Shown: piece by piece, positions 39,564 through 48,017 of the stretch | Layout: every line of letters starts with the position of its first letter | How positions within the stretch are numbered: position 1 is the stretch's first letter | Notes under the pieces: generated by a model | Told to the model about the DNA's origin: nothing | Seen by the model: the letters and a program-made list of their open reading frames with translations, nothing else | Database searches by the model: none | Made by a program: the position numbers and the translations under genes | NCBI RefSeq assembly: GCF_000973625.1 | Contig: NZ_CP007501.1 | Location: 1,674,001-1,738,000, forward strand | Source: Polynucleobacter duraquae | Lineage (GTDB): Bacteria; Pseudomonadota; Gammaproteobacteria; Burkholderiales; Burkholderiaceae | Reading direction: 5' to 3' | DNA length: 64,000 nucleotides

Positions 39564-39593
39564 AAATGGGGTCGAAGAAGAGAAATTCAAGGG
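39564..39593 (-). promoter_or_regulatory. Sigma-32 (RpoH) heat-shock promoter of dnaK
   Basis: On the minus strand CTTGAAT (reverse of 39585-39591) is separated by 13 nt from CCCCATTT (reverse of 39564-39571). This matches the RpoH consensus CTTGAAA / CCCCATnT closely. Transcription would start just downstream and leave a leader of roughly 55 nt before dnaK. Confidence 0.88.
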
Positions 39594-39602
39594 TTCAAAA
39601 GC

Positions 39603-39628
39603 AAAAAAGGCAGATTTCCGCCTTTTTT
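39603..39628 (-). terminator. Intrinsic terminator after grpE (second of two hairpins)
   Basis: AAAAAAGGC (39603-39611) pairs with GCCTTTTTT (39620-39628). A/T runs on both sides make it usable in either direction; on the minus strand it ends grpE before the dnaK promoter. Confidence 0.85.
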
Positions 39629-39644
39629 ATCTTTTTTGAACCAG

Positions 39645-39666
39645 AAAACCCCATTTAGGGGCTTTT
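39645..39666 (-). terminator. First hairpin after grpE
   Basis: On the minus strand CCCC-taaat-GGGG is followed by TTTT; the short stem is extended by an AAAA/TTTT pairing around a bulge. It lies within 30 nt of the grpE stop and precedes the stronger hairpin, so the two probably act in tandem. Confidence 0.6.
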
Positions 39667-39672
39667 AATAGC

Positions 39673-40233
39673 TTATTTGGGAGCGCTGACGGTGACCAAG
39701 GCTGGGCGCAGAATGCGGTCCGCAATGGAATAACCCCTTTGCAGGACTGAAACCACGGTATTAGCCTCTTGGTCTGAGGGAACTGAAGCAATGGCCTGAT
39801 GGTGGTGAGGATCAAACTTGTCACCTACAGCAGGATTAATCTCAGTCAATCGACCTTTTTCAAAGGCGGATAGCAGTTGTTTTAGGGTGATCTCTAGACC
39901 CTCTTTAAAAGCTTTGGCGTCTACAGTCTCTGCGTTCAGGGCAGCGTACAGACTGTCGGTTACCGGCACGAGATGCTCAGCAAAACTCTCAATCGCAAAT
40001 TTATGCGCTTTAGAAATATCTTCAGCGGCACGGCGACGAATATTCTCACCCTCGGCTTTAGCGCGGAGATAGTTATCCTGCATCTCGGTGAGTTTTTGAT
40101 TTAACTCGGCAATTTCTTGCTCTGAAGTCTTTGCTTCGGCATTTGCAGGAGCTGCTTGTGCACCAGTTTCAGCCTGAGGATCGGCGGCAGTATTTTCTTG
40201 CTCGGGAGATGGATTTTGATTTTCTTGGGTCAT
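39673..40233 (-). CDS. grpE: Nucleotide exchange factor GrpE
   Basis: Releases ADP from DnaK; 186 residues. A long acidic N-terminus with Gln and Ala (about residues 1-45) leads into a long coiled-coil helix, [20 protein letters not shown], then [20 protein letters not shown] and the C-terminal beta domain with [15 protein letters not shown]. The gene has its own sigma-32 promoter between hemH and grpE and ends at two hairpins before dnaK, so it is transcribed separately from dnaK. Confidence 0.97.
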   Translation of the reverse strand: MTQENQNPSPEQENTAADPQAETGAQAAPANAEAKTSEQEIAELNQKLTEMQDNYLRAKAEGENIRRRAAEDISKAHKFAIESFAEHLVPVTDSLYAALNAETVDAKAFKEGLEITLKQLLSAFEKGRLTEINPAVGDKFDPHHHQAIASVPSDQEANTVVSVLQRGYSIADRILRPALVTVSAPK

Positions 40234-40276
40234 AGGTACAAATTCACTTTTCTATCAGGATAGCTACTTCTCAACG

Positions 40277-40304
40277 ATATGGGGCCGATTTAGTCAATTT
40301 CAAG
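40277..40304 (-). promoter_or_regulatory. Sigma-32 (RpoH) heat-shock promoter of grpE
   Basis: On the minus strand CTTGAAA (reverse of 40298-40304) is followed after 13 nt by CCCCATAT (reverse of 40277-40284), a near-perfect RpoH promoter. It starts transcription about 40 nt upstream of grpE and inside the 80-nt gap after hemH. Confidence 0.9.
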
Positions 40305-40313
40305 TGCACCAAG

Positions 40314-41408
40314 CTACGCAATCCTCGCTTTAGCTAACTCAGCTAAGCGCTCACGCTCCTGCAATATCGCATCTGACTCAACACCTAAACTCCAACCAGA
40401 TAGATGCTGGTGAGCAATGTCGTACATTGCATCGATCCACTTAGGATTGCTATTCAAGCAAGGAATGTAGCGGTAGTCTTTGCCGCCATGCTCCAAAAAG
40501 ATCTCACGTGCTTCCATCGCAATTTCTTCTAAGGTTTCTAAGCAATCGGCCGGAAATCCTGGGCAAAAAATATCGACTCGTTTGCAGCCTGCTTTACTCA
40601 ACTCTTCAATCATCGGAGCCGTGTAAGGCTTGAGCCACTCTGCCTTACCAAAGCGAGATTGAAAAGTCACTAAGTACTGTCCAGGCACTAGACCCAATGA
40701 CTCACCAAGTAGGCGGCCAGTTTTCAAGCACTCACAGTGATAGGGGTCGCCCTTCATTAAATTGCGCTTGGGTAATCCATGAAAAGACATTACAAAGCGA
40801 TCACCAGCAGCAAAATCTGGGCGACCATCTTTGTCCCATGCGCCGAGTACTTGGTCACGTAATGCTGAAATATAGGCAGGGTTGTCGTGATAGTACTTAA
40901 CCAAACGCAACTCGGGTTGATTGCGCCAAGTACTCAGCACGCGAAACACTTCATCAAAACTCGACGCAGTAGTAGTTGCCGAATACTGCGGATACAGCGG
41001 CAGCAACAAAAGACGCTCCATACCCTGTGCCTGCAAGGCTTCCAAGGCTTGCTGGGTGGAGGGTTGGCCATAACGCATGGCTAAATCTACCAACACTACT
41101 TCACCGTGATGAGCGAATTTCTCGCCCAACTCTTTTGCTTGCAGGCGGGAGTAATGCATCAAAGGTGAACCCAATTTTGGCAACCAAATTGAGGCATATT
41201 TTTTTGCAGACGCCCCACTACGAATCGGCAAAATAATGCCATTCAAAATACACCACCAAATAATGCGGGGGATTTCTACGACGCGTGGATCAGATAAAAA
41301 TTCTTTGAGATAGGCTCTGACTGCCTTAGCGGTTGGAGCAGAAGGAGTACCCAAGTTGAGCAACAACACTGCTGTCTTAGAAGGGCGTAAGTGGGGATTT
41401 TGATTCAA
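40314..41408 (-). CDS. hemH: Ferrochelatase
   Basis: Inserts ferrous iron into protoporphyrin IX, the last step of heme synthesis; 364 residues. The N-terminal AVLLLNLGTPSAPTAKAVRA and SDPRVVEIPRIIWW are typical. The catalytic histidine lies in FVMSFHGLPKRNLMKGDPY. LVTFQSRFGKAEWLKPYT and CPGFPADCLETLEEIAME complete the signature. The start appears to be TTG 41408, since the frame has no ATG near the conserved start, and no clear ribosome site is seen. It sits between hrcA (45 nt) and grpE, a common Burkholderiales order. Confidence 0.94.
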   Translation of the reverse strand: MNQNPHLRPSKTAVLLLNLGTPSAPTAKAVRAYLKEFLSDPRVVEIPRIIWWCILNGIILPIRSGASAKKYASIWLPKLGSPLMHYSRLQAKELGEKFAHHGEVVLVDLAMRYGQPSTQQALEALQAQGMERLLLLPLYPQYSATTTASSFDEVFRVLSTWRNQPELRLVKYYHDNPAYISALRDQVLGAWDKDGRPDFAAGDRFVMSFHGLPKRNLMKGDPYHCECLKTGRLLGESLGLVPGQYLVTFQSRFGKAEWLKPYTAPMIEELSKAGCKRVDIFCPGFPADCLETLEEIAMEAREIFLEHGGKDYRYIPCLNSNPKWIDAMYDIAHQHLSGWSLGVESDAILQERERLAELAKARIA

Positions 41409-41453
41409 GGAAGATCCGTCTTTATTAAGGAGAGCTAAAAGATATAAATATTA

Positions 41454-42476
41454 CTAAGAACTTATTGGCGCACTTAAAGCGCCCGATAACAACTTAGAGG
41501 TGATATCGACAATCGGAATCACCCGATCGTATGCCATACGAGTGGGTCCAATTACGCCAAGGGTTCCCACGATCTGACCATCTACACTGTAAGGCGCACT
41601 GATGACCGCCAAATCTTCATAAGGCAGCAAATCACTTTCGCCGCCAATAAAAATTTGAATACCATCGGCATGACTAGATACGTCTAGCAACTGCATGAGG
41701 ACCGACTTTTGCTCGAGCATATCGAACATCTTGCGTAACTTATCCAAATTCGTACTGAGATCTCCAACATTCAGTAAACGCCGCTCACCTGATAGCAGCA
41801 TATCTCCTTGACCCATACCGTAATCACTAACGCCACTGTGCAATGCCAGAGCCATCAGCCCCGAGATATCACTTCGCAAATTATCCAAATCAGAGGCAAG
41901 GTGCGCACGCACTTCTGCAAAACTCTTGCCGGCAAACTGAGTATTGATGTAATTTCCAGCCTCAACTAGTTGACTTGGGGTGTAGTCCTGCGAGGTCGGA
42001 AGGATGCGGTTTTGAACATCGCCTTCAGGTGTAACCATAATGAGCAAGATTTTGCCCTCACCAAGCCTCAAGAATTCAATATGCTTGAAGACCTGAGCCC
42101 GCTTGGGCGTCATCACCACCCCGGCAAAATGAGTCAAATTAGACAGAATTTGCGCAGCGGAGTTGAGCACCCTTTGGGGTGAATCTGGCAAAAGCCCCTT
42201 TTCCATCTCACGGGCGGCAATTTCTTCTAGGGGGCGAACGGTCACCATCGTATCCACAAAGAGGCGATAGCCCCTTGGGGTTGGGATGCGACCCGCTGAG
42301 GTATGGGGGCTAGTTACCAAGCCCATTTCCTCTAAATCCGCCATGACATTGCGAATCGTGGCCGCAGAAAGATCCAATCCCGAGAATCGAGATAGGGTGC
42401 GTGAGCCAATAGGCTGCCCCTCTTCGATATAGCGCTCGATGAGGGTTTTCAGTAAGGCGCGGGAACGATCATCCAT
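41454..42476 (-). CDS. hrcA: Heat-inducible transcription repressor HrcA
   Basis: A winged-helix repressor of chaperone genes that binds CIRCE operators; 340 residues. The N-terminal HTH is clear: [20 protein letters not shown] and [20 protein letters not shown], followed by [13 protein letters not shown]. The rest matches the HrcA GAF-like core. CIRCE (TTAGCACTC-N9-GAGTGCTAA) was not found near hrcA, grpE or dnaK by eye, so its target probably lies elsewhere, for instance groESL. The start is 37 nt from the divergent nadK. Confidence 0.95.
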   Translation of the reverse strand: MDDRSRALLKTLIERYIEEGQPIGSRTLSRFSGLDLSAATIRNVMADLEEMGLVTSPHTSAGRIPTPRGYRLFVDTMVTVRPLEEIAAREMEKGLLPDSPQRVLNSAAQILSNLTHFAGVVMTPKRAQVFKHIEFLRLGEGKILLIMVTPEGDVQNRILPTSQDYTPSQLVEAGNYINTQFAGKSFAEVRAHLASDLDNLRSDISGLMALALHSGVSDYGMGQGDMLLSGERRLLNVGDLSTNLDKLRKMFDMLEQKSVLMQLLDVSSHADGIQIFIGGESDLLPYEDLAVISAPYSVDGQIVGTLGVIGPTRMAYDRVIPIVDITSKLLSGALSAPISS

Positions 42477-42513
42477 GGTGGAAGGGATTTTATGCGTATG
42501 GTTTAATCGTTAT

Positions 42514-43419
42514 ATGTTAAGCCCATACCCAAATTCCAGCAAAAAGGCCTTTGGCCGGGTTGCGCTTGTCGGTAAATATCAGGCTGACGGCATTCAAGAG
42601 CGTCTTAAGGACCTGGCAGCACTACTCGGACAGCAAGGCTGCGAGGTTTACGTTGAAAGTTCCACCGCAAGCCACTTAAGCCTAACTGCCTACCCGATCA
42701 AAAAAGTAGAGGAGTTTGCGGGAGCTATTGATTTAGCAGTAGTTTTAGGGGGTGACGGGACAATGCTTGGAATTGGTCGTCAACTGGCCGGCAGCAATGT
42801 CCCCCTGGTTGGCATCAATATGGGCCGCTTGGGCTATATGACCGACATCCCCATCCAAAACGTTCAAGCGGTTTTGCCGCAAATTATTGCTGGTGATTAC
42901 GAAGCCGATACCAGAACGCTACTAGCTGCAGTGGTGATGCGTGATGGCAAAAAAATTAATCAAGCCCTCGCCCTGAATGATGTAGTGGTTAATCGCTCCG
43001 GAATATCAGGAATGGTCGAGCTCGCAGTGCGCGTCAACGGTTCATTTATGTATAACCAGCGATCAGATGGGTTGATCGTGTCCACCCCTACCGGTTCAAC
43101 GGCTTACGCCCTTTCTGCTGGCGGGCCGATTCTGCATCCACGGGTTGCCGGAATACTATTGGCACCAATTGCACCGCACTCTTTATCTAATCGCCCCATC
43201 GTCTTACCTCAAGACATTGTGGTGAGAATCGAAGTGGTTGATGGCAGAGAAGTGATTGTGAACTTTGACATGCAATCACAAACTCATTTGCAATCAGGTG
43301 ACATCATTGAAGTCAGTCAATCTGAAAAAACAATCACCCTACTTCACCCTCGCAGTCATAGTGACTACAAAACCTTGCGAGAGAAGTTACATTGGAATGA
43401 GTACCCATCGACATTCTGA
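42514..43419 (+). CDS. nadK: NAD kinase
   Basis: Phosphorylates NAD to NADP; 301 residues from ATG 42514 (MLSPYPNSS). The GGDG motif is [16 protein letters not shown], and the substrate-binding segment is [15 protein letters not shown], with [15 protein letters not shown] in the C-terminal half. The frame extends 75 nt further upstream into the hrcA start region, but those residues do not fit. A terminator hairpin contains the nadK stop codon, and recN follows. Confidence 0.95.
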   Translation: MLSPYPNSSKKAFGRVALVGKYQADGIQERLKDLAALLGQQGCEVYVESSTASHLSLTAYPIKKVEEFAGAIDLAVVLGGDGTMLGIGRQLAGSNVPLVGINMGRLGYMTDIPIQNVQAVLPQIIAGDYEADTRTLLAAVVMRDGKKINQALALNDVVVNRSGISGMVELAVRVNGSFMYNQRSDGLIVSTPTGSTAYALSAGGPILHPRVAGILLAPIAPHSLSNRPIVLPQDIVVRIEVVDGREVIVNFDMQSQTHLQSGDIIEVSQSEKTITLLHPRSHSDYKTLREKLHWNEYPSTF

Positions 43420-43432
43420 TGTCGAATTTTTT
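43408..43432 (+). terminator. Intrinsic terminator overlapping the nadK stop codon
   Basis: TCGACAT (43408-43414) pairs with ATGTCGA (43419-43425) across the 4-nt loop TCTG, followed by ATTTTTT. The nadK stop TGA (43417-43419) lies in the loop and the first pair. recN begins only 14 nt after the T run. Confidence 0.82.
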
Positions 43433-43445
43433 GGTACGCTAAAGC

Positions 43446-45116
43446 ATGCTACAAACACTATCGCTTCGCGACTTTGTCATTGTTGACCAGCTAGAACTTG
43501 ACTTTTCCTCTGGGTTTACAGTCCTGACTGGTGAAACAGGCGCTGGTAAATCCATCCTCTTAGATGCGTTAGCTTTGGTATTGGGCGAACGTGCAGATAG
43601 CAGCCAAATTCGTGAAGGCTGCAGTCGTGCAGAAATTAGCGCACTCTTTCGGATTGACGCACAGCAAATTAAACACTTCAATCAATGGCTGGATGAGCAA
43701 GGTTTTCCACTGGAAGATGATGGGCAAAGTCTTTTACTGAAAAGAACTGTAGAGGCCAATGGCCGTAGCCGCGCTTTTATTAATGGTAGCGTAGCAACCT
43801 TAGCGCAACTGCGAGAGGCAGGCGATCAATTGGTAGATATTCATGGTCAACATGCGCATCAACTTTTACTCAAAGGTGGCGCGCAGCGCGAACTACTAGA
43901 TCGCCATGCTAATCATCTAGATTTAGTTACTGAGGTCTTCCAATTATTTAAAACTCTGAATGAATCGCGTCGCAGACTAGAGCAAGCTGAAAATGCTGGA
44001 CAAGATATTGAACGCGAGCGAGAGCGTTTGGAATGGCAATTGGAGGAGCTCAATGAGCTCTCTCCACAGGAAGGCGAATGGACCACCATTCAAAGTGAGC
44101 ATGCACGCCTAGCCAATGGCGCAAAAATTATGAGCGGTTGCCAAGAGGCAATTGATGCTCTGAGTGATGCGGATAACTCTGTCGAATCTACCCTCTCTAA
44201 GGCTAGCGCTAATATCAGCGCACTAGCAGAGCATGACTCCGGACTGAGCGATATCAGTCAAGCCTTAGAGTCAGCCCAAATTCAGATAGATGAAGCAGTG
44301 CATGGTCTCAATCGCTACCTACAAAAACTCGATTTAGATCCCGCACGCCTTAGCGAGGTGGAGGAGCGCATGCAAGCGCTTCATGGTGCAGCCAGAAAAT
44401 ACCGCACCGAAGCAGATGACTTACCAAAGCTTCTTTTAGATACTACCGAACGTTTAGAGGCATTAACGGCCTCGCAAAATATAGAGGCCTTACGTGAGAG
44501 AGTGAAACAAGAAGAGCCTGCCTATCTCAAACAAGCAAAGCAACTCTCACAAAAACGTAACAAGGCTGCGCTAGATTTGGGTAAACAAGTTACCACTGCG
44601 ATGCAGGACCTATCGATGGCGGGTGGACAACTGGAGATTGCCTTACTACCTTTGGCCGAAGGTGGCACTCATGGTCTCGAGCAAATTGAGTTCCTGGTTG
44701 CAGGCCATGCTGGAAGCACACCGCGCTCTTTAGCAAAAGTAGCTTCCGGCGGTGAATTAGCGCGTATTAGCTTAGCCATCAGCGTCATCACTAGCAAGGC
44801 ATCATTTACACCCACACTCATATTTGATGAAGTCGATGCTGGTATTGGCGGAGCCGTTGCAGAGACGGTTGGAAAGTTGTTGCGTCAACTCGGTGAGTCG
44901 CATCAAATTCTGTGTGTGACTCACTTGCCACAAGTGGCTGCGCAAGGTAATCACCACCTCAAAGTAAGCAAATCTCAAGCGGGTGATAAAACCCTCTCAC
45001 AGGTCATGCCACTTGGAAGGTCCGAGCGAGTAGAGGAAGTTGCGCGCATGCTGGGCGGAGCAACGATTACCGACACTACACGCCGACACGCTCGCGAGTT
45101 ATTAGAGCAAAACTAA
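43446..45116 (+). CDS. recN: DNA repair protein RecN
   Basis: An SMC-like ATPase for double-strand-break repair; 556 residues. Walker A is FTVLTGETGAGKSILLDAL at about residues 25-43. Two coiled-coil arms follow (for example ESRRRLEQAENAGQDIERER). The C-terminal ABC signature is KVASGGELARISLA, and Walker B is TLIFDEVDAGIGG. The 5' end abuts the nadK terminator, so a promoter inside nadK or readthrough must drive it; no LexA-type CTGT-N8-ACAG was seen. The end overlaps glnE by 4 nt. Confidence 0.96.
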   Translation: MLQTLSLRDFVIVDQLELDFSSGFTVLTGETGAGKSILLDALALVLGERADSSQIREGCSRAEISALFRIDAQQIKHFNQWLDEQGFPLEDDGQSLLLKRTVEANGRSRAFINGSVATLAQLREAGDQLVDIHGQHAHQLLLKGGAQRELLDRHANHLDLVTEVFQLFKTLNESRRRLEQAENAGQDIERERERLEWQLEELNELSPQEGEWTTIQSEHARLANGAKIMSGCQEAIDALSDADNSVESTLSKASANISALAEHDSGLSDISQALESAQIQIDEAVHGLNRYLQKLDLDPARLSEVEERMQALHGAARKYRTEADDLPKLLLDTTERLEALTASQNIEALRERVKQEEPAYLKQAKQLSQKRNKAALDLGKQVTTAMQDLSMAGGQLEIALLPLAEGGTHGLEQIEFLVAGHAGSTPRSLAKVASGGELARISLAISVITSKASFTPTLIFDEVDAGIGGAVAETVGKLLRQLGESHQILCVTHLPQVAAQGNHHLKVSKSQAGDKTLSQVMPLGRSERVEEVARMLGGATITDTTRRHARELLEQN

Positions 45117-47938
45117 GCTTCTTCAGTATCCGAAGGGGCCAGAAAGATTTCTTGCCATAAATTCAGCACCACTTCTCTTGCTTGAACCAGCCCAGGCTCA
45201 AGTGCTAAATCTACCCGCGTCTTTTCTGCGCCATCTAAACGCAAGCGATGTTGGCGTGCCCGCAGCAAACGATAGGCATCCCCCACCTCTTGCGCTACTG
45301 AAGCTTGAATTAAGCCCACCTCTCCAGCAATCCGAAGTAAGGCGATGTTTCCCAGATTACCAATCAACTGTGGATAGGCGTTTGAGAATGCCAAGACTAA
45401 AAATTGCACGATAAATTCAATATCCACCATACCGCCGGCATCATGCTTCAAATCAAAGTCGGGACTAGGGTTTGGATGTCCAGCATGAACCTTACGACGC
45501 ATCTCTAAAATCTCGTGGCGTAGTTGCCCGACATCGCGCTTCTGACTTAAAACGTCAAATCGCACACTATCAAAAAATTCTCCAACTACTCTTGATCCCG
45601 CCGAGGATCTAGCTCGTGTCAGAGCTTGATGCTCCCAAACCCATGCGGCGTTGTCACCCTCCCGCATCTGGTATTTCTTAAATGCATCGGCGTTTGTTAC
45701 TAGAAATCCAGCGGAACCATTTGGGCGAAGTCGTGTGTCGATCTCAAAGAGACTCCCGGCCGACGTATAGGCGGTTAACCAGTTGATCATCCGCTTAGCG
45801 AGTAGCGCATAAATTTCTTGGGCAGCAAAATCAGTTTCTTCGGCTTGATACAAGAAAACCAAGTCTAAGTCGGAGGAGTATCCCAACTCTTTGCCACCCA
45901 ACTTGCCATAAGAAATTACTGCGAATGGCGCATTCGCATCAAGCGGTAATGCAAACTTCTGGGCAACGCTATGCCATACCCGCTCAAAAGTGGTCTGCAA
46001 TATCAAGTCTGCCAAAGCAGATAGATGATCACTTACCTTCTCAACCGAAAGCTCGTGATCCATGCCAATTCCTAAGTCTGCGAGCAAAGTGATAAAGGTT
46101 TCGGTGTGATGGGTAATGCGCAAAATATCCATCGCCTGCTCTGAGCCATCACCATCTGCCATCACGTCATCAAGACGCATATCCAGGGTCGCTTTTACTT
46201 CTTGCCAATACTGTTCCGGATCTTCGATCAGGGCTTTCTCAGTCCGCGAGTTGAGCAAATAATCCAAGAGATGAGGATGCCGAGTTAAATATTGCGCACC
46301 CCATTGAGAGGTCTTGAGCAAAGCCAATACATTGAATAGTGCCTGAGGATATTCAGACAAGATAGAGAGATAGGCGCTGCGCCTTGCAACCGCTTCTAGC
46401 AAATCAAAAAAGCGAAGCAAGGTTTGATCTGCGCTAATCACAATTGGCTGATCCACTTGTAAGTTCTCTGCAGCTTTGCGAATCAGGTTGTTAAAAATAA
46501 TTCTACTTTTTTCTGGCAACTGTCTTTGCTTAGAGCTATCAGCCCAAGCCAACCATCGGGCAGCAGACTCTGGGAATAGGGTGATGTCAGGCTCCCAGCC
46601 TGCCGGAAGAGAGGTATTGTCTAAGCGTGCAGCATCATCGAGTACAAAAGCTTTTTCAAAATGCTGAGCTACTGCCGTTTGGTGTGTGTCGAGCTCAGAT
46701 AAAAAACGGGCTTGTTCTTGAGTCTGATCAGGACCGACCATACTCGCCGCCAAGCGAGCACGAGGAGCCTCATCCTCGGGCAAATAGTGTGTCTGCTGAT
46801 CCTCCCAAACCTGGATCCGATGCTCTAAGCGACGTAAGTAAATGTATGCAGTCTTTAAATCATCACTTTCTTTGGCAGGCAAAATACCTTGCTGCTTTAT
46901 CAACTCCAATACCTCTAGAGTAGGTCGAATACGAAATCGAGGATCGGTACCACCCCGCATCAACTGAAACATTTGCGCTAAGAACTCAATCTCTCGGATG
47001 CCGCCACGACCCAATTTAATATCTCTAGATCGACCATGATGATTAGAGGAGCGCTTCTCAGCCTCATGCTGTATTTGCGCATGCAGCTCACGGATGGATG
47101 CAATCACACCATAATCTAAATGTCGACGATATACGAAAGGGCGAATAAGTTGATCGAGCTCACGCTCGCAATAAGCAAAAGGGGAGGAGTCAGGTAAAGG
47201 TGAGATCAACCTACCCTTAATCCAAGCGTAGCGCTCCCACTCTCTGCCTTGTACCAATAAATATTCTTCGAGCATATCGAGACTACAGACCAGGGGACCA
47301 GAGTCTCCATTGGGCCTTAAGCGCATATCCACCCGAAATACAAACCCATTGGCGTCATGCTCTGCCAATAATTTAATCAGGCGCTTACCCATTCGCGTAA
47401 ACCACTCGTGATAGGACAGACTCTTAGGTCCGCCCTGAGTATCACCTTCGTGTTCATACAAAAAGATCAGGTCGATATCAGAAGAAAGGTTGAGTTCTAG
47501 CCCACCCAACTTACCCATACCCACCACCATTAAAGGCATCTCTGAATCTGTGACCCGACTCCAAGGCAAGCCAAAACGACGTTGCTGATCTACTCGGATA
47601 TAGGCAATCGAAAGGGCTACCGTCTCCTCAGCAAAATGACTCAGTGCATGCGTTACCTCACTGAGGTCAGCCATACCATTGAGGTCTCGGAAGGCAATCC
47701 AGAGCATGAGGCGTTGCCTTGCCAGCCTCAGATCCGCCATAAACTGAGCCTCATCTTGCTCAGGGGCAGCTAAAGCATCTTGGCAAGGGGCCAATAAATC
47801 TTCGATTCCAACTACATCCACTTTTTGGGCGCCCTGAGAACGAAGCCAATCAACCCAATCAGGGCGAGAATTGAGCCACCGCTGCGCATAGCTAGAGTGC
47901 TGCTTTAGAAATTCAATTTGGGCGGCAAAGTCAGTCAT
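45113..47938 (-). CDS. glnE: Bifunctional glutamine synthetase adenylyltransferase/deadenylase
   Basis: Adds and removes AMP on glutamine synthetase according to nitrogen status; 941 residues, near the E. coli length. Two nucleotidyltransferase domains each show the GKxGG...SDxD signature: GMGKLGGLELNLSSDIDLIF in the N-terminal half (deadenylylation) and SYGKLGGKELGYSSDLDLVF in the C-terminal half (adenylylation). Both metal-binding aspartate pairs are intact, so both activities are expected. It converges with recN by 4 nt and is divergent from yhdP across 79 nt. Confidence 0.97.
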   Translation of the reverse strand: MTDFAAQIEFLKQHSSYAQRWLNSRPDWVDWLRSQGAQKVDVVGIEDLLAPCQDALAAPEQDEAQFMADLRLARQRLMLWIAFRDLNGMADLSEVTHALSHFAEETVALSIAYIRVDQQRRFGLPWSRVTDSEMPLMVVGMGKLGGLELNLSSDIDLIFLYEHEGDTQGGPKSLSYHEWFTRMGKRLIKLLAEHDANGFVFRVDMRLRPNGDSGPLVCSLDMLEEYLLVQGREWERYAWIKGRLISPLPDSSPFAYCERELDQLIRPFVYRRHLDYGVIASIRELHAQIQHEAEKRSSNHHGRSRDIKLGRGGIREIEFLAQMFQLMRGGTDPRFRIRPTLEVLELIKQQGILPAKESDDLKTAYIYLRRLEHRIQVWEDQQTHYLPEDEAPRARLAASMVGPDQTQEQARFLSELDTHQTAVAQHFEKAFVLDDAARLDNTSLPAGWEPDITLFPESAARWLAWADSSKQRQLPEKSRIIFNNLIRKAAENLQVDQPIVISADQTLLRFFDLLEAVARRSAYLSILSEYPQALFNVLALLKTSQWGAQYLTRHPHLLDYLLNSRTEKALIEDPEQYWQEVKATLDMRLDDVMADGDGSEQAMDILRITHHTETFITLLADLGIGMDHELSVEKVSDHLSALADLILQTTFERVWHSVAQKFALPLDANAPFAVISYGKLGGKELGYSSDLDLVFLYQAEETDFAAQEIYALLAKRMINWLTAYTSAGSLFEIDTRLRPNGSAGFLVTNADAFKKYQMREGDNAAWVWEHQALTRARSSAGSRVVGEFFDSVRFDVLSQKRDVGQLRHEILEMRRKVHAGHPNPSPDFDLKHDAGGMVDIEFIVQFLVLAFSNAYPQLIGNLGNIALLRIAGEVGLIQASVAQEVGDAYRLLRARQHRLRLDGAEKTRVDLALEPGLVQAREVVLNLWQEIFLAPSDTEEA

Positions 47939-48017
47939 TTCTCCATCTTAATCTGACTCTAGACCTAAACCTGCAGAAGCTTGGCGATCACCTAATAGCT
48001 GACGGATAATAGAGGCC

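Noticed and set aside
47890..47905. GAGTGC-like half site resembling CIRCE
   Set aside because: A single half site inside glnE with no inverted partner and not near a heat-shock promoter.
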